In this document: positions 1 through 12,870 of the stretch, one piece after another
Layout of the letters: each line of letters starts with the position of its first letter
Numbering within the stretch: the stretch's first letter is position 1
Notes under the pieces: model-generated
Told to the model about the DNA's origin: nothing
Database searches by the model: none
What the model saw: only the letters and a program-made list of their open reading frames with translations
Source: Bryopsis sp. KO-2023
Taxonomy: Eukaryota > Chlorophyta > Ulvophyceae > Bryopsidales > Bryopsidaceae
Length of the DNA: 64,000 nucleotides
Direction of reading: 5' to 3'
NCBI GenBank assembly: GCA_030272585.1
Contig: BSYQ01000008.1
Span: 5,456,001-5,520,000, forward strand
Translations under genes and position numbers: made by a program

Positions 1-2107
1 TGACTTTCGACACCCAGTTCTGAATAGCTTGTACGGGGTCAGGAAATTGCTGCAAGCCGAATGTGCTGTAAATCATTGCATATTTTTCACCACCAGGCAA
101 TTCAGGAACATTCGAGGCGTCCCCCACCAGAGCTGTAATCCTCCCTCCAAATTCCTCCCCACTGAATTGATCTGTCACAGTCGCCACCATACCTTTCGAA
201 ATGTCCATCCCTACAATTTGTTGGCCTGGAAATCGATCAAAGAGAATTTGCAGCTCCAAGCCAGGTCCACAAGCTGGGACAAGAATAGGGCCTGTGCATG
301 ATTCGTGGATGCTCCCTGCCAGACGGTCAGCAGCCTCTCGAAGCCAGGGCAAGAATCTGAATCCAAAATTCTCAGCATACCCCTCGGCAGCTTCAGTCCA
401 GCTCCTTGCTAGAACTCGACTCCTGATGCCTCGCTTCTGAGCAACCCATCGATCTCCAGTCGTCTCGCATTTGAGCCTTGGTAAAAAGTCCTCTTGCGGA
501 AAATCGTGATCCCAGCCTGACTCTGAGAATATGCATCCAGCACCCATCAAGCCCAACTCATCGGCGCTCTTGGCTGCCGCTCCATTCCCTCCGACCAGAA
601 TTCCAAGCTTTTCCGAAACCATGCCGCAATACGCGTGTCCTGTCGCTGTGTGAGTCGTCGCGCAAGTCTCGCTGATAACATCAACAGCGTTCAGAGCAGG
701 AACGATATCCCTCAATAGATTCAGCAGTTTTCCCTCGAGCAAGCTGGATCCCCCATTGCGATACCAGTCGACAAGTTCAGAGTAGGATTCCAACTCCTTT
801 TTTCCGCACTCGATATCGTTGGAGTTGAAGTTTTTCCACTCCGCACCCATTTTTATGTAGGTCTTACCGTCACCATGCTTGATTGGAGGAAGAATATAGC
901 ATCCCATCGAATCGTACACGCAAATAACGCTTGGCATATTTGACAGCCGCTCGACGTCTTTGCCGCCCAAAGCTACCCTCACCACTTGAGCGGTTTTAAG
1001 CGTACAGTCAAGAAGAGCCTTTTCTGGGACGCCGGTGTTGCTCGGCCGGCCATAATGTCTCGGGATCAGCTCACGGAAATTCGAAAACCCACCAGCAGCC
1101 ACCAGAACTTTGCTCGATTGGAAGATTTTCCCCGTCTCTGTGTGCACCAGGAAGCCGTCCTCGCACTCTTCCACACGATCGACGACTTCTGGAACAATAA
1201 CCGCACCTTGACGTTCTGCAGCTATGGTCTGAGCTGAAACCTGCCCTCTGGCACTCACCCATCCCGCCGACGTTTTTTCCCACAGACCTTCGCACGATCT
1301 TGGGAAATCGAAATATGGAAAGTGCATTTTCAAGTCCTCCCAGTTCAAACGCTGTGTTTGCGTCCCAGCATTGCAAGCCGTCCGAACACGGCGATCAAAG
1401 CTAGCTGTTCCTGGAACGCCCACAAAGAGGTGACCGACTTCATGATAAAACTTCACGCCACTCTCTTCCTCAATTTCAGCGTATCTGGGCCCCAACACAA
1501 GAAAACACCTCAACTTCACGTCTAGTTTTCGTCCTTCCCTTATCTCGGTGTCTTTTTAATGATCTGCGTGGCGTCTCAGTTTGATCCGTATGTTGCATCG
1601 AACACGTACCACTGCCTTTTCCTGATATTCATTCATTTTGGATCAATATGCAAACACCCACCAATATATCTGAATGTATATTGCATTTCACATCCCCCCA
1701 ATCTTCTGCAAAACAAAAACAGCACCACCCACCAATTCGGTTGCAACCCACCGCCCAATAGACCTAGCAGCCAGTGCAGCCCATGTGGGGTCGGGGTCTG
1801 TTCGTCTTGTCACCCGCCCTTCATCATAGTGAGCACCGAAAACGTCCACATCGCCCCAATCAGATCTCGGCTTTTCGTCCGGTCCGACTCCCACGACCCT
1901 CACCCCTTTCTTTGCCAAGTGTCGAATCGCAGCGCTTCCCATCATTCCTCGACCAACGACGCAAACATCGTAAGGCGTTTCGTTTGCCGTCGACAATAAC
2001 CTCGCCGTGGAGGCTCGGGGAACCCGAGAGGCCATCGCGAAGGGGTTTCGAATGCAGAACAATCTCGCTGTGTGTGTAGGTCGACAGCCAAACGCCTGGT
2101 GCAGCAT
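1..2107 (-). CDS. FAD-dependent oxidoreductase fused to a class I SAM methyltransferase (3' end missing)
   Basis: Two exons are visible: 1752-2107 and 1484 down to the window edge. The 267-bp intron (GTGGGT donor, cccAG acceptor) restores the frame across an Arg codon. About 613 residues are present and open to the edge. The ATG at 2107 gives an Arg/Ser-rich N-terminus like a mitochondrial presequence; a second Met lies at residue 25. A dinucleotide-binding fold starts near residue 47 with VVGRGMMGSAA. The middle matches the sarcosine oxidase/DAO family: EIEEESG, the VAAGGFSN strand, and late GGNGAAAKSADELG of the FAD site. After roughly residue 440 a second domain begins. It has a methyltransferase motif I (VPACGPGLEL), an acidic end of strand 2 (GMDIS) and a GDASNVPEL motif. 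Fusion in one uninterrupted exon is what I see. A role in N-methyl amine metabolism is inference only. The substrate is unknown. Confidence 0.85.
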
Positions 2108-2670
2108 CTCAGGCTTCTTTTTTAAATCAATTTCACTTCGTCGAACTCCTCCTGTGGTCGTCAGGATGCGATCGTTTGTTTCGTTTTAGGGGCTGAAGCC
2201 TCCCAAGGCAGACAATTGATGGTGAGTCATCGAAAGAATATTTCTGCTTCCTTTATGTCAGACATGAGGCAATTTCTTCTCACTTTTGTCAGGCTCCCAA
2301 ATTGTTGACTACCATGAAAGCAAAAAGCAATTTAGTTGCAGAGATGGTAAATTGGGGGTTCACCACCTTTGCAGAAATCCACCCAGAGAAACAGGGGAAT
2401 CTTCAGGGGCCGAAACTCACACTTTTTGGATCACCCCTCTTTCCCTCCCCTTTTTTACAGGTGGTGATTTTTTAGGATGCACAGGCGCTGCAGTAAAATG
2501 GGGGACTCCAGAAAAGATATTCCAAGGCATGCACACATGGCATTGTCCTTTTGATCGAGTTACATCTAGCCAAATACAGCCTCCCAGATGATATACTGCA
2601 AATTACCCCCCCCCCCCCCTCCCTTCCTTTTTCCCCTAAACCACGCCTACACACCCGTAATTCACTAAAT
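2108..2670. other. Spacer between oxidoreductase 5' end and PSMA4 3' end
   Basis: No coding segment is convincing here. It should contain the PSMA4 3' untranslated region and the promoter of the fusion gene. A run of 14 C lies at 2606-2619. Confidence 0.6.
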
Positions 2671-5600
2671 TCAATCTGCTGAAGATTCCTTTTCTTGATT
2701 CGCTTCGTCCAACAGCGGCTTGAGTTCATCCTCCTCAAATACTTTGTACGTTATCTGTCAGAGGAAAACAAAACAATAAGAAAAATACCCGTTAAAAAAA
2801 AGAGGGAACCCTTCCAAAAGAATTGCCGTGTATTCCAGTGAATATTCGAAGCACAGGCCGAGAGGGAAAAAGTAGTCAAAGTTGCGCCACAAAAAAAACA
2901 CAACTGAAAATACAAAACTAAGGATGGAAAGGAAAGCAGAAAAGAAAAACATTTTGTTGGTGTAAAAAATACCACACGCAACGCAGCGCAAACAAGCAAA
3001 ACCACATAGTTTTGGTCAAATCGTTCCATTTTGTATAAATGCACATATTCATCTCATCAAACCCACATCGTGCTCATTTCACAGCAGCAGAAATTTTGCT
3101 CAAAATTTTACTCTCTGTTTCTTATTGATACAGCTTTGGTCCCAATATTACTCATTTGCACAGTGCATGGGCTACATGGGCTTTCACCCTTGATAAAATA
3201 AATTTTAAAAAAACAAACCATGCCCCCAACGGGAGCTCCGGCACGGGGCAATATACTGCAGTCGTTGGACCTACTTTTTTCTTATTCTCAACCCATAGTT
3301 GTGGTATCCATGATGCCAAAACTCAAAAATTTCCAAATATATTTTATTTCATTCTAATTTAATTTATATTTTTTCTGCCGTGTGTTCTGACCTTTCCGGT
3401 GGCTTCGTCCCTCTGCAACGTACAGAGCTCCACTTTTTCAGGAGCCAGACTGGTGTCCATGCTTTTGCTCAAAACTCGCATGATCAACGCGACGGCCTCC
3501 TTCATGGTCATATCCTCCTTGTAATCTTGTTTCAGAATGTTGGTGGCCCCTTGGTGATTCGCACCGATGGCCGTCGCTTTCCACCCGCTGTAGTTTCCAC
3601 TGGGGTCGCTCATGTATAACTGGTACCCATAGTTTTCATCCCTTCAAGAAAAAAACTAAAAAATTAATATAGAATTCTAAAAAAATAAAAATTGGAGTGT
3701 TGGTTGTGTAGGGGAGGGACCATCTTCGGAACCTCAGCTTCCATAAGTTTGCTCGGATTTTTTTTTTTCTTTTTTCGTTATTGGGCAATGCTGAAAGAAA
3801 CGATAAAACAAAAACCCTAGTCACCTCGACAAAGAAAGAATGCAATACATAATCGATAAAACTGAACTAGGATCTGCCAGTCAGTCAGGTTGACAGTAGA
3901 ATCAATCTAACCGCTACTCGAAATGCCAAACCATTCGCACCTCCGTTTCTCATCCAAAACGAAACGGGGAAAAATAGAAAACGAAAAAAACCCAACTTTT
4001 TTCTCTTCTTCCATTATCCAGAAATAGATACAACAGAACCCCTCAAAATTTCACCAAAGCGTTCAAATCAAAGGTATCCGCTAGTGGAAAAAAAAAGCAA
4101 AACAAAACAAAACAAAACCAAAAATTGATAGATTCTTACCATCCAGCATAAAGCATGGACACACCGAAGGGCCTTTGACCTCCGAATTGTGTGTAGGCCT
4201 GCTTGGTGTCGCATATATTTCTGACCAGCTGCTCCAATGGGATTGGCTCCTGATAGGTGTAAAGATAACGCTGTGCTGAAACTCGGCAATGGTTGATTAT
4301 GATATTTGCATCCGCTGAATTGAAAAAAAAAAGGGATTTAAAAAAATTCCACACAAAGATAAATATTGATAGAAATGCTGACAGGAGGTAGCATGAAACC
4401 GTAACGCTGCAACAACACATTTTTTTTTTCTATTTCTCCGAGAAAAATAAGAATTTTGACATTCAAAGCAGGAGGGAAAAAAAAGGAGTGGTGTGTTGCA
4501 AAAAAACTTAAGTGCCAATTGCGAAAAAAATAAATTAAAGTAAGAACTCATACATTATTTTTTCCTGGCATATTTCAGGAATAGAGGATTGAATATCGTT
4601 GTGCAACACAATCATGACTCATAAAAAAAAACACCTGCACATGTTGAATTTTTTTAAACGATGAATTTATCTTTTTAATGCAATTGAACAAATCTTTCTC
4701 TTTTTGCCTCCGAATCCAAATCCATCCCACGCACAGAAAAAATTAACCACAACCACATTCCATCGAGATACAAATATTTTTTTTCTTATTTTTTTTCCAG
4801 AGATTGTCCATGTGAGCAGGAGAACCATCACTGGATAGATATACATATAAATTTCTGTTAAAACAAAAAATAAAACAACTTTATGTTCGTTTTTTGGTTT
4901 ATTATGTGAATTATTTGAAACAAATATTTTGCTCACCGGTGATTCCAGCAACAGCACATGCAATATGGTCGTCCAATCGATACATTTTTTCTCTTCTGAC
5001 CCCCACAGCAGTGGTATCCAATAACTGCAAAGCATCATTCCCCATATTTAACCCCATTTATTTGTAAAAAAAAACCTGCTGGGATTTTCCCTCTACTAAA
5101 TAAGGAAAAAAGGATCACAGCATCTATCCCTCCACCAACCCAAACCGCATATTTTCAAAAAAATTGGCAATGATAGGTCGGGGTTATTCCGGTCATCTGT
5201 TGGTGTTCTGGATTGGGCACAGATTTCTAATTTTTCCACCTTTTTTTGTTTTTAAAAAGGATAGTTTTACCATGTCGTTCTAGAGAAAGGAAAAAATTTC
5301 ACTTTTTGTTTGCAGACAATGGATGGATTTTTTCTACAGAGGGGGGGGGGGGGGGGCAACCTGTAAGGCATGCATTAACCATCCAGAATTCTTCTTGAAT
5401 CTGGACACTTGTGAAACTTATTTTCCACCGCAAAACGAAATGCCACACTCTACCATCGAGTGTAAATTAAATTGAAAGTTGAATTGAATCGAATAGGAAA
5501 TTGAATATATAACTGCTGATCCATTTAAATCCTTCCCTTTTTTTTGGGGGGGGGGGAGAGGAGGGAGGGGTAGCAACCCAAAACTTTTTTTTCCAACCTG

Positions 5601-5886
5601 AGCCACCCCCAGCAGAGTTGTTTATCCAAGTTATCTACAAATATTTCATCGACAACCGTTTTCATGTAGGGATATATATTCCCGATCAAAGTTCAGCAAC
5701 TTCTCATTGCTAGCGCAATACCTTGGAAGAGATCTTTTTCTCGGACGCCAGAACCACGCCATCTTTGGCCATGATTCCTATGGCAGCACCGGCATTGGAG
5801 ATCGCTTCCATCGCATACTCCACTTGATACAATCTTCCTTCGGGACTGAAGATCGTGGTTCGAGAATCGTACCTACGGGCCGCCAT
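2671..5886 (-). CDS. PSMA4: 20S proteasome subunit alpha type-4
   Basis: Five exons join cleanly: 5722-5886, 4937-5024, 4140-4314, 3392-3641 and 2671-2754, giving 253 residues, the usual length for this subunit. The protein starts with the alpha-subunit N-terminal segment ([20 protein letters not shown]) that gates the core particle. It continues with CAVAGIT, the [17 protein letters not shown] block, [15 protein letters not shown] and [12 protein letters not shown], all specific to alpha-4 (yeast Pre9/alpha-3). The product sits in the outer ring of the 20S core and is structural, not proteolytic. Introns are T-rich and 382 to 697 bp long. An open block near 5600-5670 looks exon-like on the minus strand, but the alpha-4 frame joins directly from 5722 to 5024 (SSK to LLD), so I leave it in the intron. 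The C-terminal tail is short and acidic. Confidence 0.95.
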
Positions 5887-6216
5887 CGTTCCACCCCTAA
5901 CTCAAGCAAGAAGCTTTCGAAACAGCAGAGGATAGGTTTCGCAAAAAAAGGGGGGTTTTATCGGTTGCTCAGTTTTGCTTTTTTTCCCCGAATGGCTCGA
6001 CGGTTTTTTTCCTCCTCCAGAATGCTTGCCAACTGGGGAGAAACGTTACAAATCGCATCGTGACGGGGACAAAGGGTGTTACTAAACCCCATGCGGTACG
6101 ATGCGTGATCGTTACTTAAGCCACGGCAGGCTGGCTGGCGGAAATCGTGGGGAGGAGGAGCAGCAATTCGCTGAACGAACTCGGTCGACTTTTTTTGCCG
6201 GTTTTTCTTGCGTGAA
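5887..6216. promoter_or_regulatory. Divergent promoter region of PSMA4 and EBP2
   Basis: 330 bp separate two start codons that point away from each other, so both promoters must fit here. There is no clear TATA box. A GC-richer block lies around 6060-6180. Confidence 0.6.
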
Positions 6217-8692
6217 ATGGCGTATCTAGCATCCAGCGATGAAGAGGAGTATGAAATCGAAGGCGTAAGTAGACTGACTAGTTTTCGTCTCGGCCGCCGA
6301 TGCGCTGGGGTTTTTTTTTTGTTTTTTTTTTTTCAATGTGCAGCACTCTTGTGCATCATGTTTCTCTTCTCCAACCCCTGCCCCCCCTTTTTTTTCGGCC
6401 ATCCATATCATTTTTTCCAACTCCTTTTCTGTAAATCCAAAACTGATGCCATGAGAAGATAGGGGTTTTGCATGAACCTACGAAACAGCCTTATGCTTTG
6501 ATTTTGCTTTGATTGGTTCAGCACTGAGAAAGAAAATCTCCTCTTTTATTATTTTTTTCTCTTTACTTTTTTTGGCTCGACGAAACATCGATCCAAAACT
6601 CACGAAAAGCAACAAGCAGTAATTTTCGTTTGCAGTGATGCAAATGAGTGATATGGACCCCTAAATTCTCTAATAATTTCTTCTTTTTTCCTTAAACCAT
6701 AAAAACGATTAAAACACAACAGAGCCCCGTTCCAAGATGGGACAGGGAAGAGCAGATGTTTGTTTGCGACGAGGGTGGATTAACGGAGAAACTGGAGGAT
6801 ATCGCATGGCCGAGGGGGTTACCTTGGGTGCATGAACAAACTCTCACCAGCACTGAGCCTTCTCAAGTGGAGGACCCCAACGACGATATCGAACGAGAAT
6901 TAGCTTTTCATCAAATGGTAATCTGCTTTTTTTTTTTTGCTCTCTCTTTGATTCAATCTCTTTTTTCTTGGTGTTTTTTTTTTGTTTGAGGGGCATGACC
7001 TGAATTCTCACCTTTTCATTTTCCACTTGCGGAAATCGGGCTCGATGTATTCTGTTGTGTTTTTTGTGATTTTTTTTTAAATCCAATACATGAAATTCAC
7101 CCCTGAACAATAGAAAATGGAAGAAAAAAACGTGGAAAAAGAAGGAGAAAAAGAAATCTTCTTCATTTTTTGTTCCAAGTGTTTGTTTTTTTTTTAAATT
7201 GAACATTGTGTGGTTGTGAAAAGGCACTGGAGTCTGCCAAACGGGCCATTAAGACGTTCGAAAATCAAACCATACCTTGGTTGAGGCCGACAGACTATTA
7301 TGCCGAAATGATCAAAAGTGACGACCACATGGCTAAAGTCAAAGAGCAATTGATTTTCGAGGAGAAGAAAATTCGAGAAGCTGAGCAGAGGTTGGGGCAA
7401 AAAACTGGAACATACATTAAAAAAAAGATTAGATATTTCATAGTTAATGTATATTTTTTTATATCCACATGCGTAAATATCAGAATATTGAATATTTGAG
7501 TATTTTATGAGTATTTTTGAAAGGAAAAGGGGGGGGTTGACTGGAAACCCCCCAAAAGACGAAAACAATGTGAAGGCTGTGAATAAAGAGTGTGTATTCA
7601 AAAATCAGGATGAGATTTTTTTTGGATGTTCAGGCGGAAGCTCCGAGATGGGAAGAAATTCCAGAAGCAGCTCCAGGCTGCCAAGGCTGAGGAAAAACAA
7701 AGGATGAAAAATGCCAGGTTGGAGGTGGTCAAAACGGTGAGAAAACAGAGGAAGGACCTGGGCGCCTCGCAGGATTTCGACATGGATTATGAACTGGAAA
7801 TGGAGCACACCGAGAAAGAAATCAAGAAGAAAACGGCGGGGATGAATCTGAGTAAGAGGGTTCTTCTATTTCTCACCAGCAATTTCTTTTGACTCCGCCA
7901 TTCACATCCATTCTTCCGTTGAGTTTTTTTTTCTGAGATTCATCGATCTGGTGTTGTATTTTATTGGATGAAAACTGGTAGTCTGTCCCTGCTAATGGGG
8001 AAATGTGTTTTGAGCTGTAAAATCTGAGTCAGCCGATATGTGGAGGGGGTTTTCCTTTGCTTTTTGTTTTCGGCATCATGTGAGGCATTCCTGTATGTAA
8101 GACTGGACTGCTTTGCTCAGGTGCCGCCTTGAAGTCCGGCAAGAGGCAATACAAGGATGCAAAATTCGGTGAGGATTTCCTTCCACCATTCTATTTCCCT
8201 CTAATCTAAGAAAGGCCACTCCAGTTTCTTTCGAAAGCAGCGAGTTATAGGAAAGTGCCTATAATTGTCAAAAATCTTATCATTTTCCCCTCTCTTTTTT
8301 TCTGAAATCGCATCATCATCTTCGATGGACATCCTCCAAAATGCATGCATCACATGCATGTTGATTGAATGCCGTTCATGCATGTATCGAAGATGAACCG
8401 TTGAGTTCCACCCATTCCCTCATTTAAAAAAGAAAAAAGACTTTTTATTCTGTTATTTCACAAAACATTCTCGATGTCCATCTGCATCATCACCTCGCTT
8501 TTTCTCACCTCTGTCTATATTTTTGTATTTTCAGGTAAAGGCGGTCGAAAGAGGAGCGACAAGTTCAACACGTCGAGATCGGCTGGTGATATGGATTCGT
8601 TCAAAGGGGGTTCTTATTCGGAGGCGCCTCGGCCCTCCAAGCAAAAACGACTGGGAAAATCAAGGAGAGCTGCTGCGAAAAAGAGCCGATAA
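6217..8692 (+). CDS. EBP2: rRNA-processing protein EBP2 (EBNA1-binding protein 2 homologue)
   Basis: Six exons: 6217-6264, 6723-6917, 7224-7390, 7634-7851, 8121-8168 and 8535-8692, total 277 residues. All junctions are GT-AG and phases agree. The acidic start (SSDEEEYEIEG) leads to the family core: DDIERELAFHQ, then RPTDYYAEMIKSDDHMAKVK, then a long basic coiled coil (FQKQLQAAKAEEKQRMKNA). The C-terminus is the typical Lys/Arg/Gly-rich tail (KFGKGGRKRSDKFNTSRS, ending AAAKKSR). EBP2 is a nucleolar factor needed for 27S pre-rRNA processing and 60S subunit assembly. The ATG at 6217 gives the expected short acidic N-terminus. The gene is divergent from PSMA4, and a shared promoter would suit two growth-linked genes. 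Confidence 0.93.
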
Positions 8693-9914
8693 GCAGTCGG
8701 TGGAGGAGGGAGGGGGGGTTGGCATCGAAACAATCACATAGGGGCTGGAAGAACGACTACGAGGGAATTTATAAATCTGTGCAAAGTTAGAAGTGTTGTA
8801 ATTGCGGGTTGCGTCGCATCACACCCTTGGGAAAACAAGCTTCTTTTCCCCTTGATCTTCTGTGGCATGTTTCAACAAAGAAGAGCTCGACAAGAAATCG
8901 CTTGCTGGGGTGATTTTCTGCAACATCATTTGAGAAAGGAGTACGTTGTTGCTAAGATCTTGAGATTGTGAGGCCCCATCATTTCGTTTATTTGATGGAA
9001 CGAAATTATTCGACTGGAAAAAAGCAAGGGATGATGAAGCACAGATAAACAAACATGATTACAAACGAACGAACACACTGAAACCGAACCGAGATGAATG
9101 ACGTTTTTCAGCAAGTGCTTCCATCATGCAAACATCATGCAAATAGGTTGCATGGCACCTTGAACTGGATGTCCAATACACTCCGCTTTCCCTGTACATC
9201 TTCTCATCTCAAGTAGCTTGCTTGTGCCATGTTGTGAAGAATTTATATCCTGTGCGATGGGCCATGGAGGGGCTAGCTGGCGCTTTTTACAGACGCAGTA
9301 CATCATACTTTGTGTATTTCGGCACAAAGTGTATTTCACCGACAGGAATAAAGATTGCCACCGCGTGCGTTCAACACATATGCGTGAAGGATCTCTGGTC
9401 GCGCTTCCACGGACCGTATGAGCATCGCAATGATCGTTGCGCTGGGTTGGGTTGTAAAACGCGTGTTCGTTTGCTGCGTTGGGGGTTGAAAGAAGCAATC
9501 CCTCATTTCCGAAGCCGCCAGTATATCCACGTGTCACAGGTCGAAACGAATGGACGTCGAGAAAAAGAGCCAACACCTTGCCCCTAACTTTCTATCAAGT
9601 CCATTCGCCTCCATTCCACGGTGTCCGTATCGACCCGCCAACGCAAGACTTCATTCCATCCGAAAGCGGCCTTAGAATCCTTCTTCTTCTTCTCCCGACG
9701 CTGTTGAGGTCGATTACGAGACATCGAGGGCTTCCAGTTGGGAGTCGCTGCAGTTGCTGATTAGGGTTTCTTCCGTTCGGCTTTGTGTCTTGTGTTACCC
9801 GGTTTTCTGTTGAATGAGGTTTGGTACTGCTGCGGGCCCTCGATGAACCGTAACTTGTTCCCACTCCCTTCCTGGCACCAGTTGTTTCGGTCGATTGTTC
9901 GATTGGCGGATTAA
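8693..9914. other. Spacer between EBP2 and the exchanger gene
   Basis: Open frames on both strands here lack splice-consistent homology or ATG starts. I see no gene. It should hold the EBP2 3' end and the exchanger promoter. Confidence 0.5.
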
Positions 9915-12870
9915 ATGGCAACCTTGACACGCTGGGGCAAATGCACCCAGGAAAGGTGAGACGAGGAAACCAAAAACAACACAACCAAACGCAAAAGATA
10001 TTGCGCTCGACGAATGTTGACTCGGTCGCGGAGACACGTATCGCGAAAGGGCGACTGTTTTGGGAAAGGGGTCCTGAGATGGGCGTCGCTCAAAATTCGT
10101 GTGTTTGAGCAGGCGGCGTATCAAACGGAAAGTTTTCTTATGGACTGCACTGGGATTGACTGTTTGGCTGGCAGTGTTAGCATATGCTGTCCCAGATAGC
10201 GTTAGGGGTAAGGATGGAGAGCTTCCTCAGGGTTCACTCTTTTCACTCACCTTGTGGTTTTGGGAAAATATTACGAATTTTTTGGAAACTGAAAAATTTG
10301 TATGGTTCATTTTTGGTGGTGAATGACGGGAAAAATGCCAGAGAAAAGCTTGAGCAATTTTTGTCCATGTAGAGTCGACTTGGCTTGGGAGAAAGCTGTT
10401 GAGTGGTGGAGGCACGTGCAACAAGAGCGATCATGCAACATGGATGAGAAATGGTGGGAAGAGAATGGATAAATTATTTATGTACCACATAAACTGTTGC
10501 AAGCCAGTATACTGGACACGAAAGAAGTGGTTCTGCTGAGATGCAGGAGCGAAAACTCAGTGTGGCGGTGATGCATGTTTGAATTTCGTGCTTGTGTCCA
10601 GGTGGCGTCGCCTTATATTTTGTTGGTACTCTCTACCTTTTCCTTGGGATTGCCATCATTTGCGATGACTTCTTCGTGTCGTCGCTGGAAACCATATCAA
10701 CAAAACTCAACCTCTCCGAAGATGTAGCAGGTGAATAAGCTATTTTGAGCGCTTCTGTTCTGAATTCGAATGTTGAAATAATGGGCTTTGTTGTGATGGT
10801 TTGTCTGTGGCGCTCCTTGGAAGCAAGCTACTGTGTGGAAACAAGGAGATCTGGCGTGGGCTGGTTAGTGCACAATACACTCTTGAAGACTGGAAAATCT
10901 TTCTGTTTCAGGGGCGACGTTCATGGCGGCAGGATCTTCAGCGCCGGAGCTGTTTTCGTCGCTCGTGTCTTTGACAAACGACAACGCTTCGAATGAGATT
11001 GGAATCGGAACTATCGTGGGGTCCGCAGTTTTCAACATTCTCGTTATCATTGGGGTCACAGCAATATTCGCGGGAAGGACGCTGTACCTGGACTGGAAAC
11101 CTCTGCTGAGAGACGTCGTCTTTTACTCGGCCGCCATTTTCAGCATCATATTTATCTTTGCCAATGAGAAGGTCCACTGGTAGGAGCACTGTTGAAATCG
11201 ATTTCAAGTTGTGCGCGAGGTCATTGACCATCGTTTTTCGTTGAATTCAAACCCGATATGTTTTTACTCAAATCTGGGGAAGGTTTTTACAGTTTTCGGG
11301 AAAATGTTCTTCAGGTGGGAAGGCTTATTATCCGTCGCCGCCTATGGAAGCTATATTCTGTTCATGAAGTATAACTCCAGAATCATGAAGTGGATGGACG
11401 ACAAAATGTCGAACGTCTCGTGCCTTAACAGACACAAGAGGTAATGAATGCATACAGTATTGGTACCCTTGTCGATGTAATCAAACTGCAAGGCAGGAAT
11501 TTGGATTGAAGAGTGTTCTTGGAGGTTTTCCAGGTTAACTGGAGAATGATCACGGCGATTGACAGACACTGAGTTTGTTTTTTTTAGGTCCAACAGGGTC
11601 GTTTCTGAGGATGGCCAAGGGAACAATACAAAGGTGCGTTTAGCTTAACTTCGCGTTGTGTTGATGCTTTGAGAATTGGGATTCACTGCGCATGCAAATT
11701 TGTTTTGTGAAATCCTTTTCAGGGGAATCCTGAGGGCGTTCAACTGGCAAACCAGGATGGAATAACGACGCCTTCGAATGTTGACGTTCAGGTACTGGGA
11801 CAGTTTCCGGAGCTTGGTGTTGTAGGTCGAAAACTTGTCAAAATGTTTACTGACTTGTAGTTTGTTTTTTGCGACAGGGCAAAAAAGGAGGGCTCACTCC
11901 CAATGTAAGGCTGAGTACTTTCTTGTTGGGAATCGACAGGCCAAATTCGTTGAAATCAAAATAGCAGGCACCAGTATTTTTACACTTCTTGGTCGCCAAA
12001 TGTGTTTCTTCCTGTCCAGCTTTCGTGATTGTAAACTTCTTTTGCAAATACACAGGACGCCTCCGACATGGAAGGCGGGTGGATTCAAACAGCGGACCAC
12101 AATTCCAGCAGCAACGAGGTCGAAGTGGCCAAAGGCAAGGAGGAAGAAAACGAAGAAGAAGACCTGAATCATTTCAAATTTCCCGCATCAGCGGCAGAGT
12201 ATCCGCTTTGGCTGTTGTCGTTGCCTTGGTATGCCGCATTCACCGTGACCGTTCCGAACTGCAAGAAGGTCAGTACATGAAACAAAGCCGCTTTGTTCTT
12301 GTTTTGAGGCAAGCGTCGAACCTCTTTGAATCGCTGTTTCGCTGCACTTCCCAGGACAAATGGCAAACCTGGTATCTCGCCACCTTCACCATGTCTATCG
12401 TGTGGATTGGAGGGATCTCCTGGTATATGGTCGAGTGGGCTGCGGACATCGGATGCATTCTGGGGATCCCAGACGCCATCATGGGTGTCACAGTTCTTGC
12501 CGCTGGAACATCTATCCCTGACGCGATGTCTTCCATTGTTGTCGCGAAGCAAGGAATGGGCGATATGGCTGTTGCAAATGCGGTTGGAAGCAACGTGTTT
12601 GATATTTGGCTGGGACTGGGCTTGCCATGGATGATAGTGATTCCTTTCACAGGCGAAAAAAGCGACAGCGGAAGGTTTAATGCCGTGAAAAACTCGCAGC
12701 TCACCCCCAACGTGCTCATTCTCTTCGGGGTTTTAGTCATGTACATCTGGGTCGTAGTGTTCTGCAAATTCAAGCTCTACCCCAAGGTGGGATGGGTATT
12801 TCTTGCGACATATGTCGTGTACGCCCTGTACAACATCGTTTTCGTCTGGATTCTCGACATTTACGAGTAA
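9915..12870 (+). CDS. K+-dependent Na+/Ca2+ exchanger (NCKX/SLC24-type)
   Basis: Ten exons: 9915-9955, 10113-10207, 10602-10730, 10912-11179, 11315-11440, 11588-11633, 11723-11791, 11878-11904, 12056-12268 and 12355-12870, total 509 residues. Exon 2 encodes a first hydrophobic helix. The alpha-1 repeat reads LSEDVAGATFMAAGSSAPEL and continues into NEIGIGTIVGSAVFNILVI. A hydrophilic, acidic cytoplasmic loop (EEENEEED) spans exons 6 to 9 and is much shorter than in animal NCKX. The alpha-2 repeat in exon 10 has AAGTSIPDAMSSIVVAKQG then VGSNVFDIWLGLGLPW. The Asp in GTSIPD is the position associated with K+ dependence in NCKX proteins. It should exchange Na+ for Ca2+ plus K+ across the plasma membrane or a vacuole. 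Exons 1 and 8 are very small (41 and 27 bp). The start is the least certain part, because it rests on exon 1 splicing. Confidence 0.9.

Noticed and set aside
5600..5675. Exon-like open block in the first PSMA4 intron
   Set aside because: The alpha-4 sequence continues directly from 5722 to 5024. Including this block would add residues absent from the family.
9124..9576. 150-codon minus-strand ORF between EBP2 and the exchanger
   Set aside because: Non-ATG start and no recognisable feature; both strands are open here by chance.
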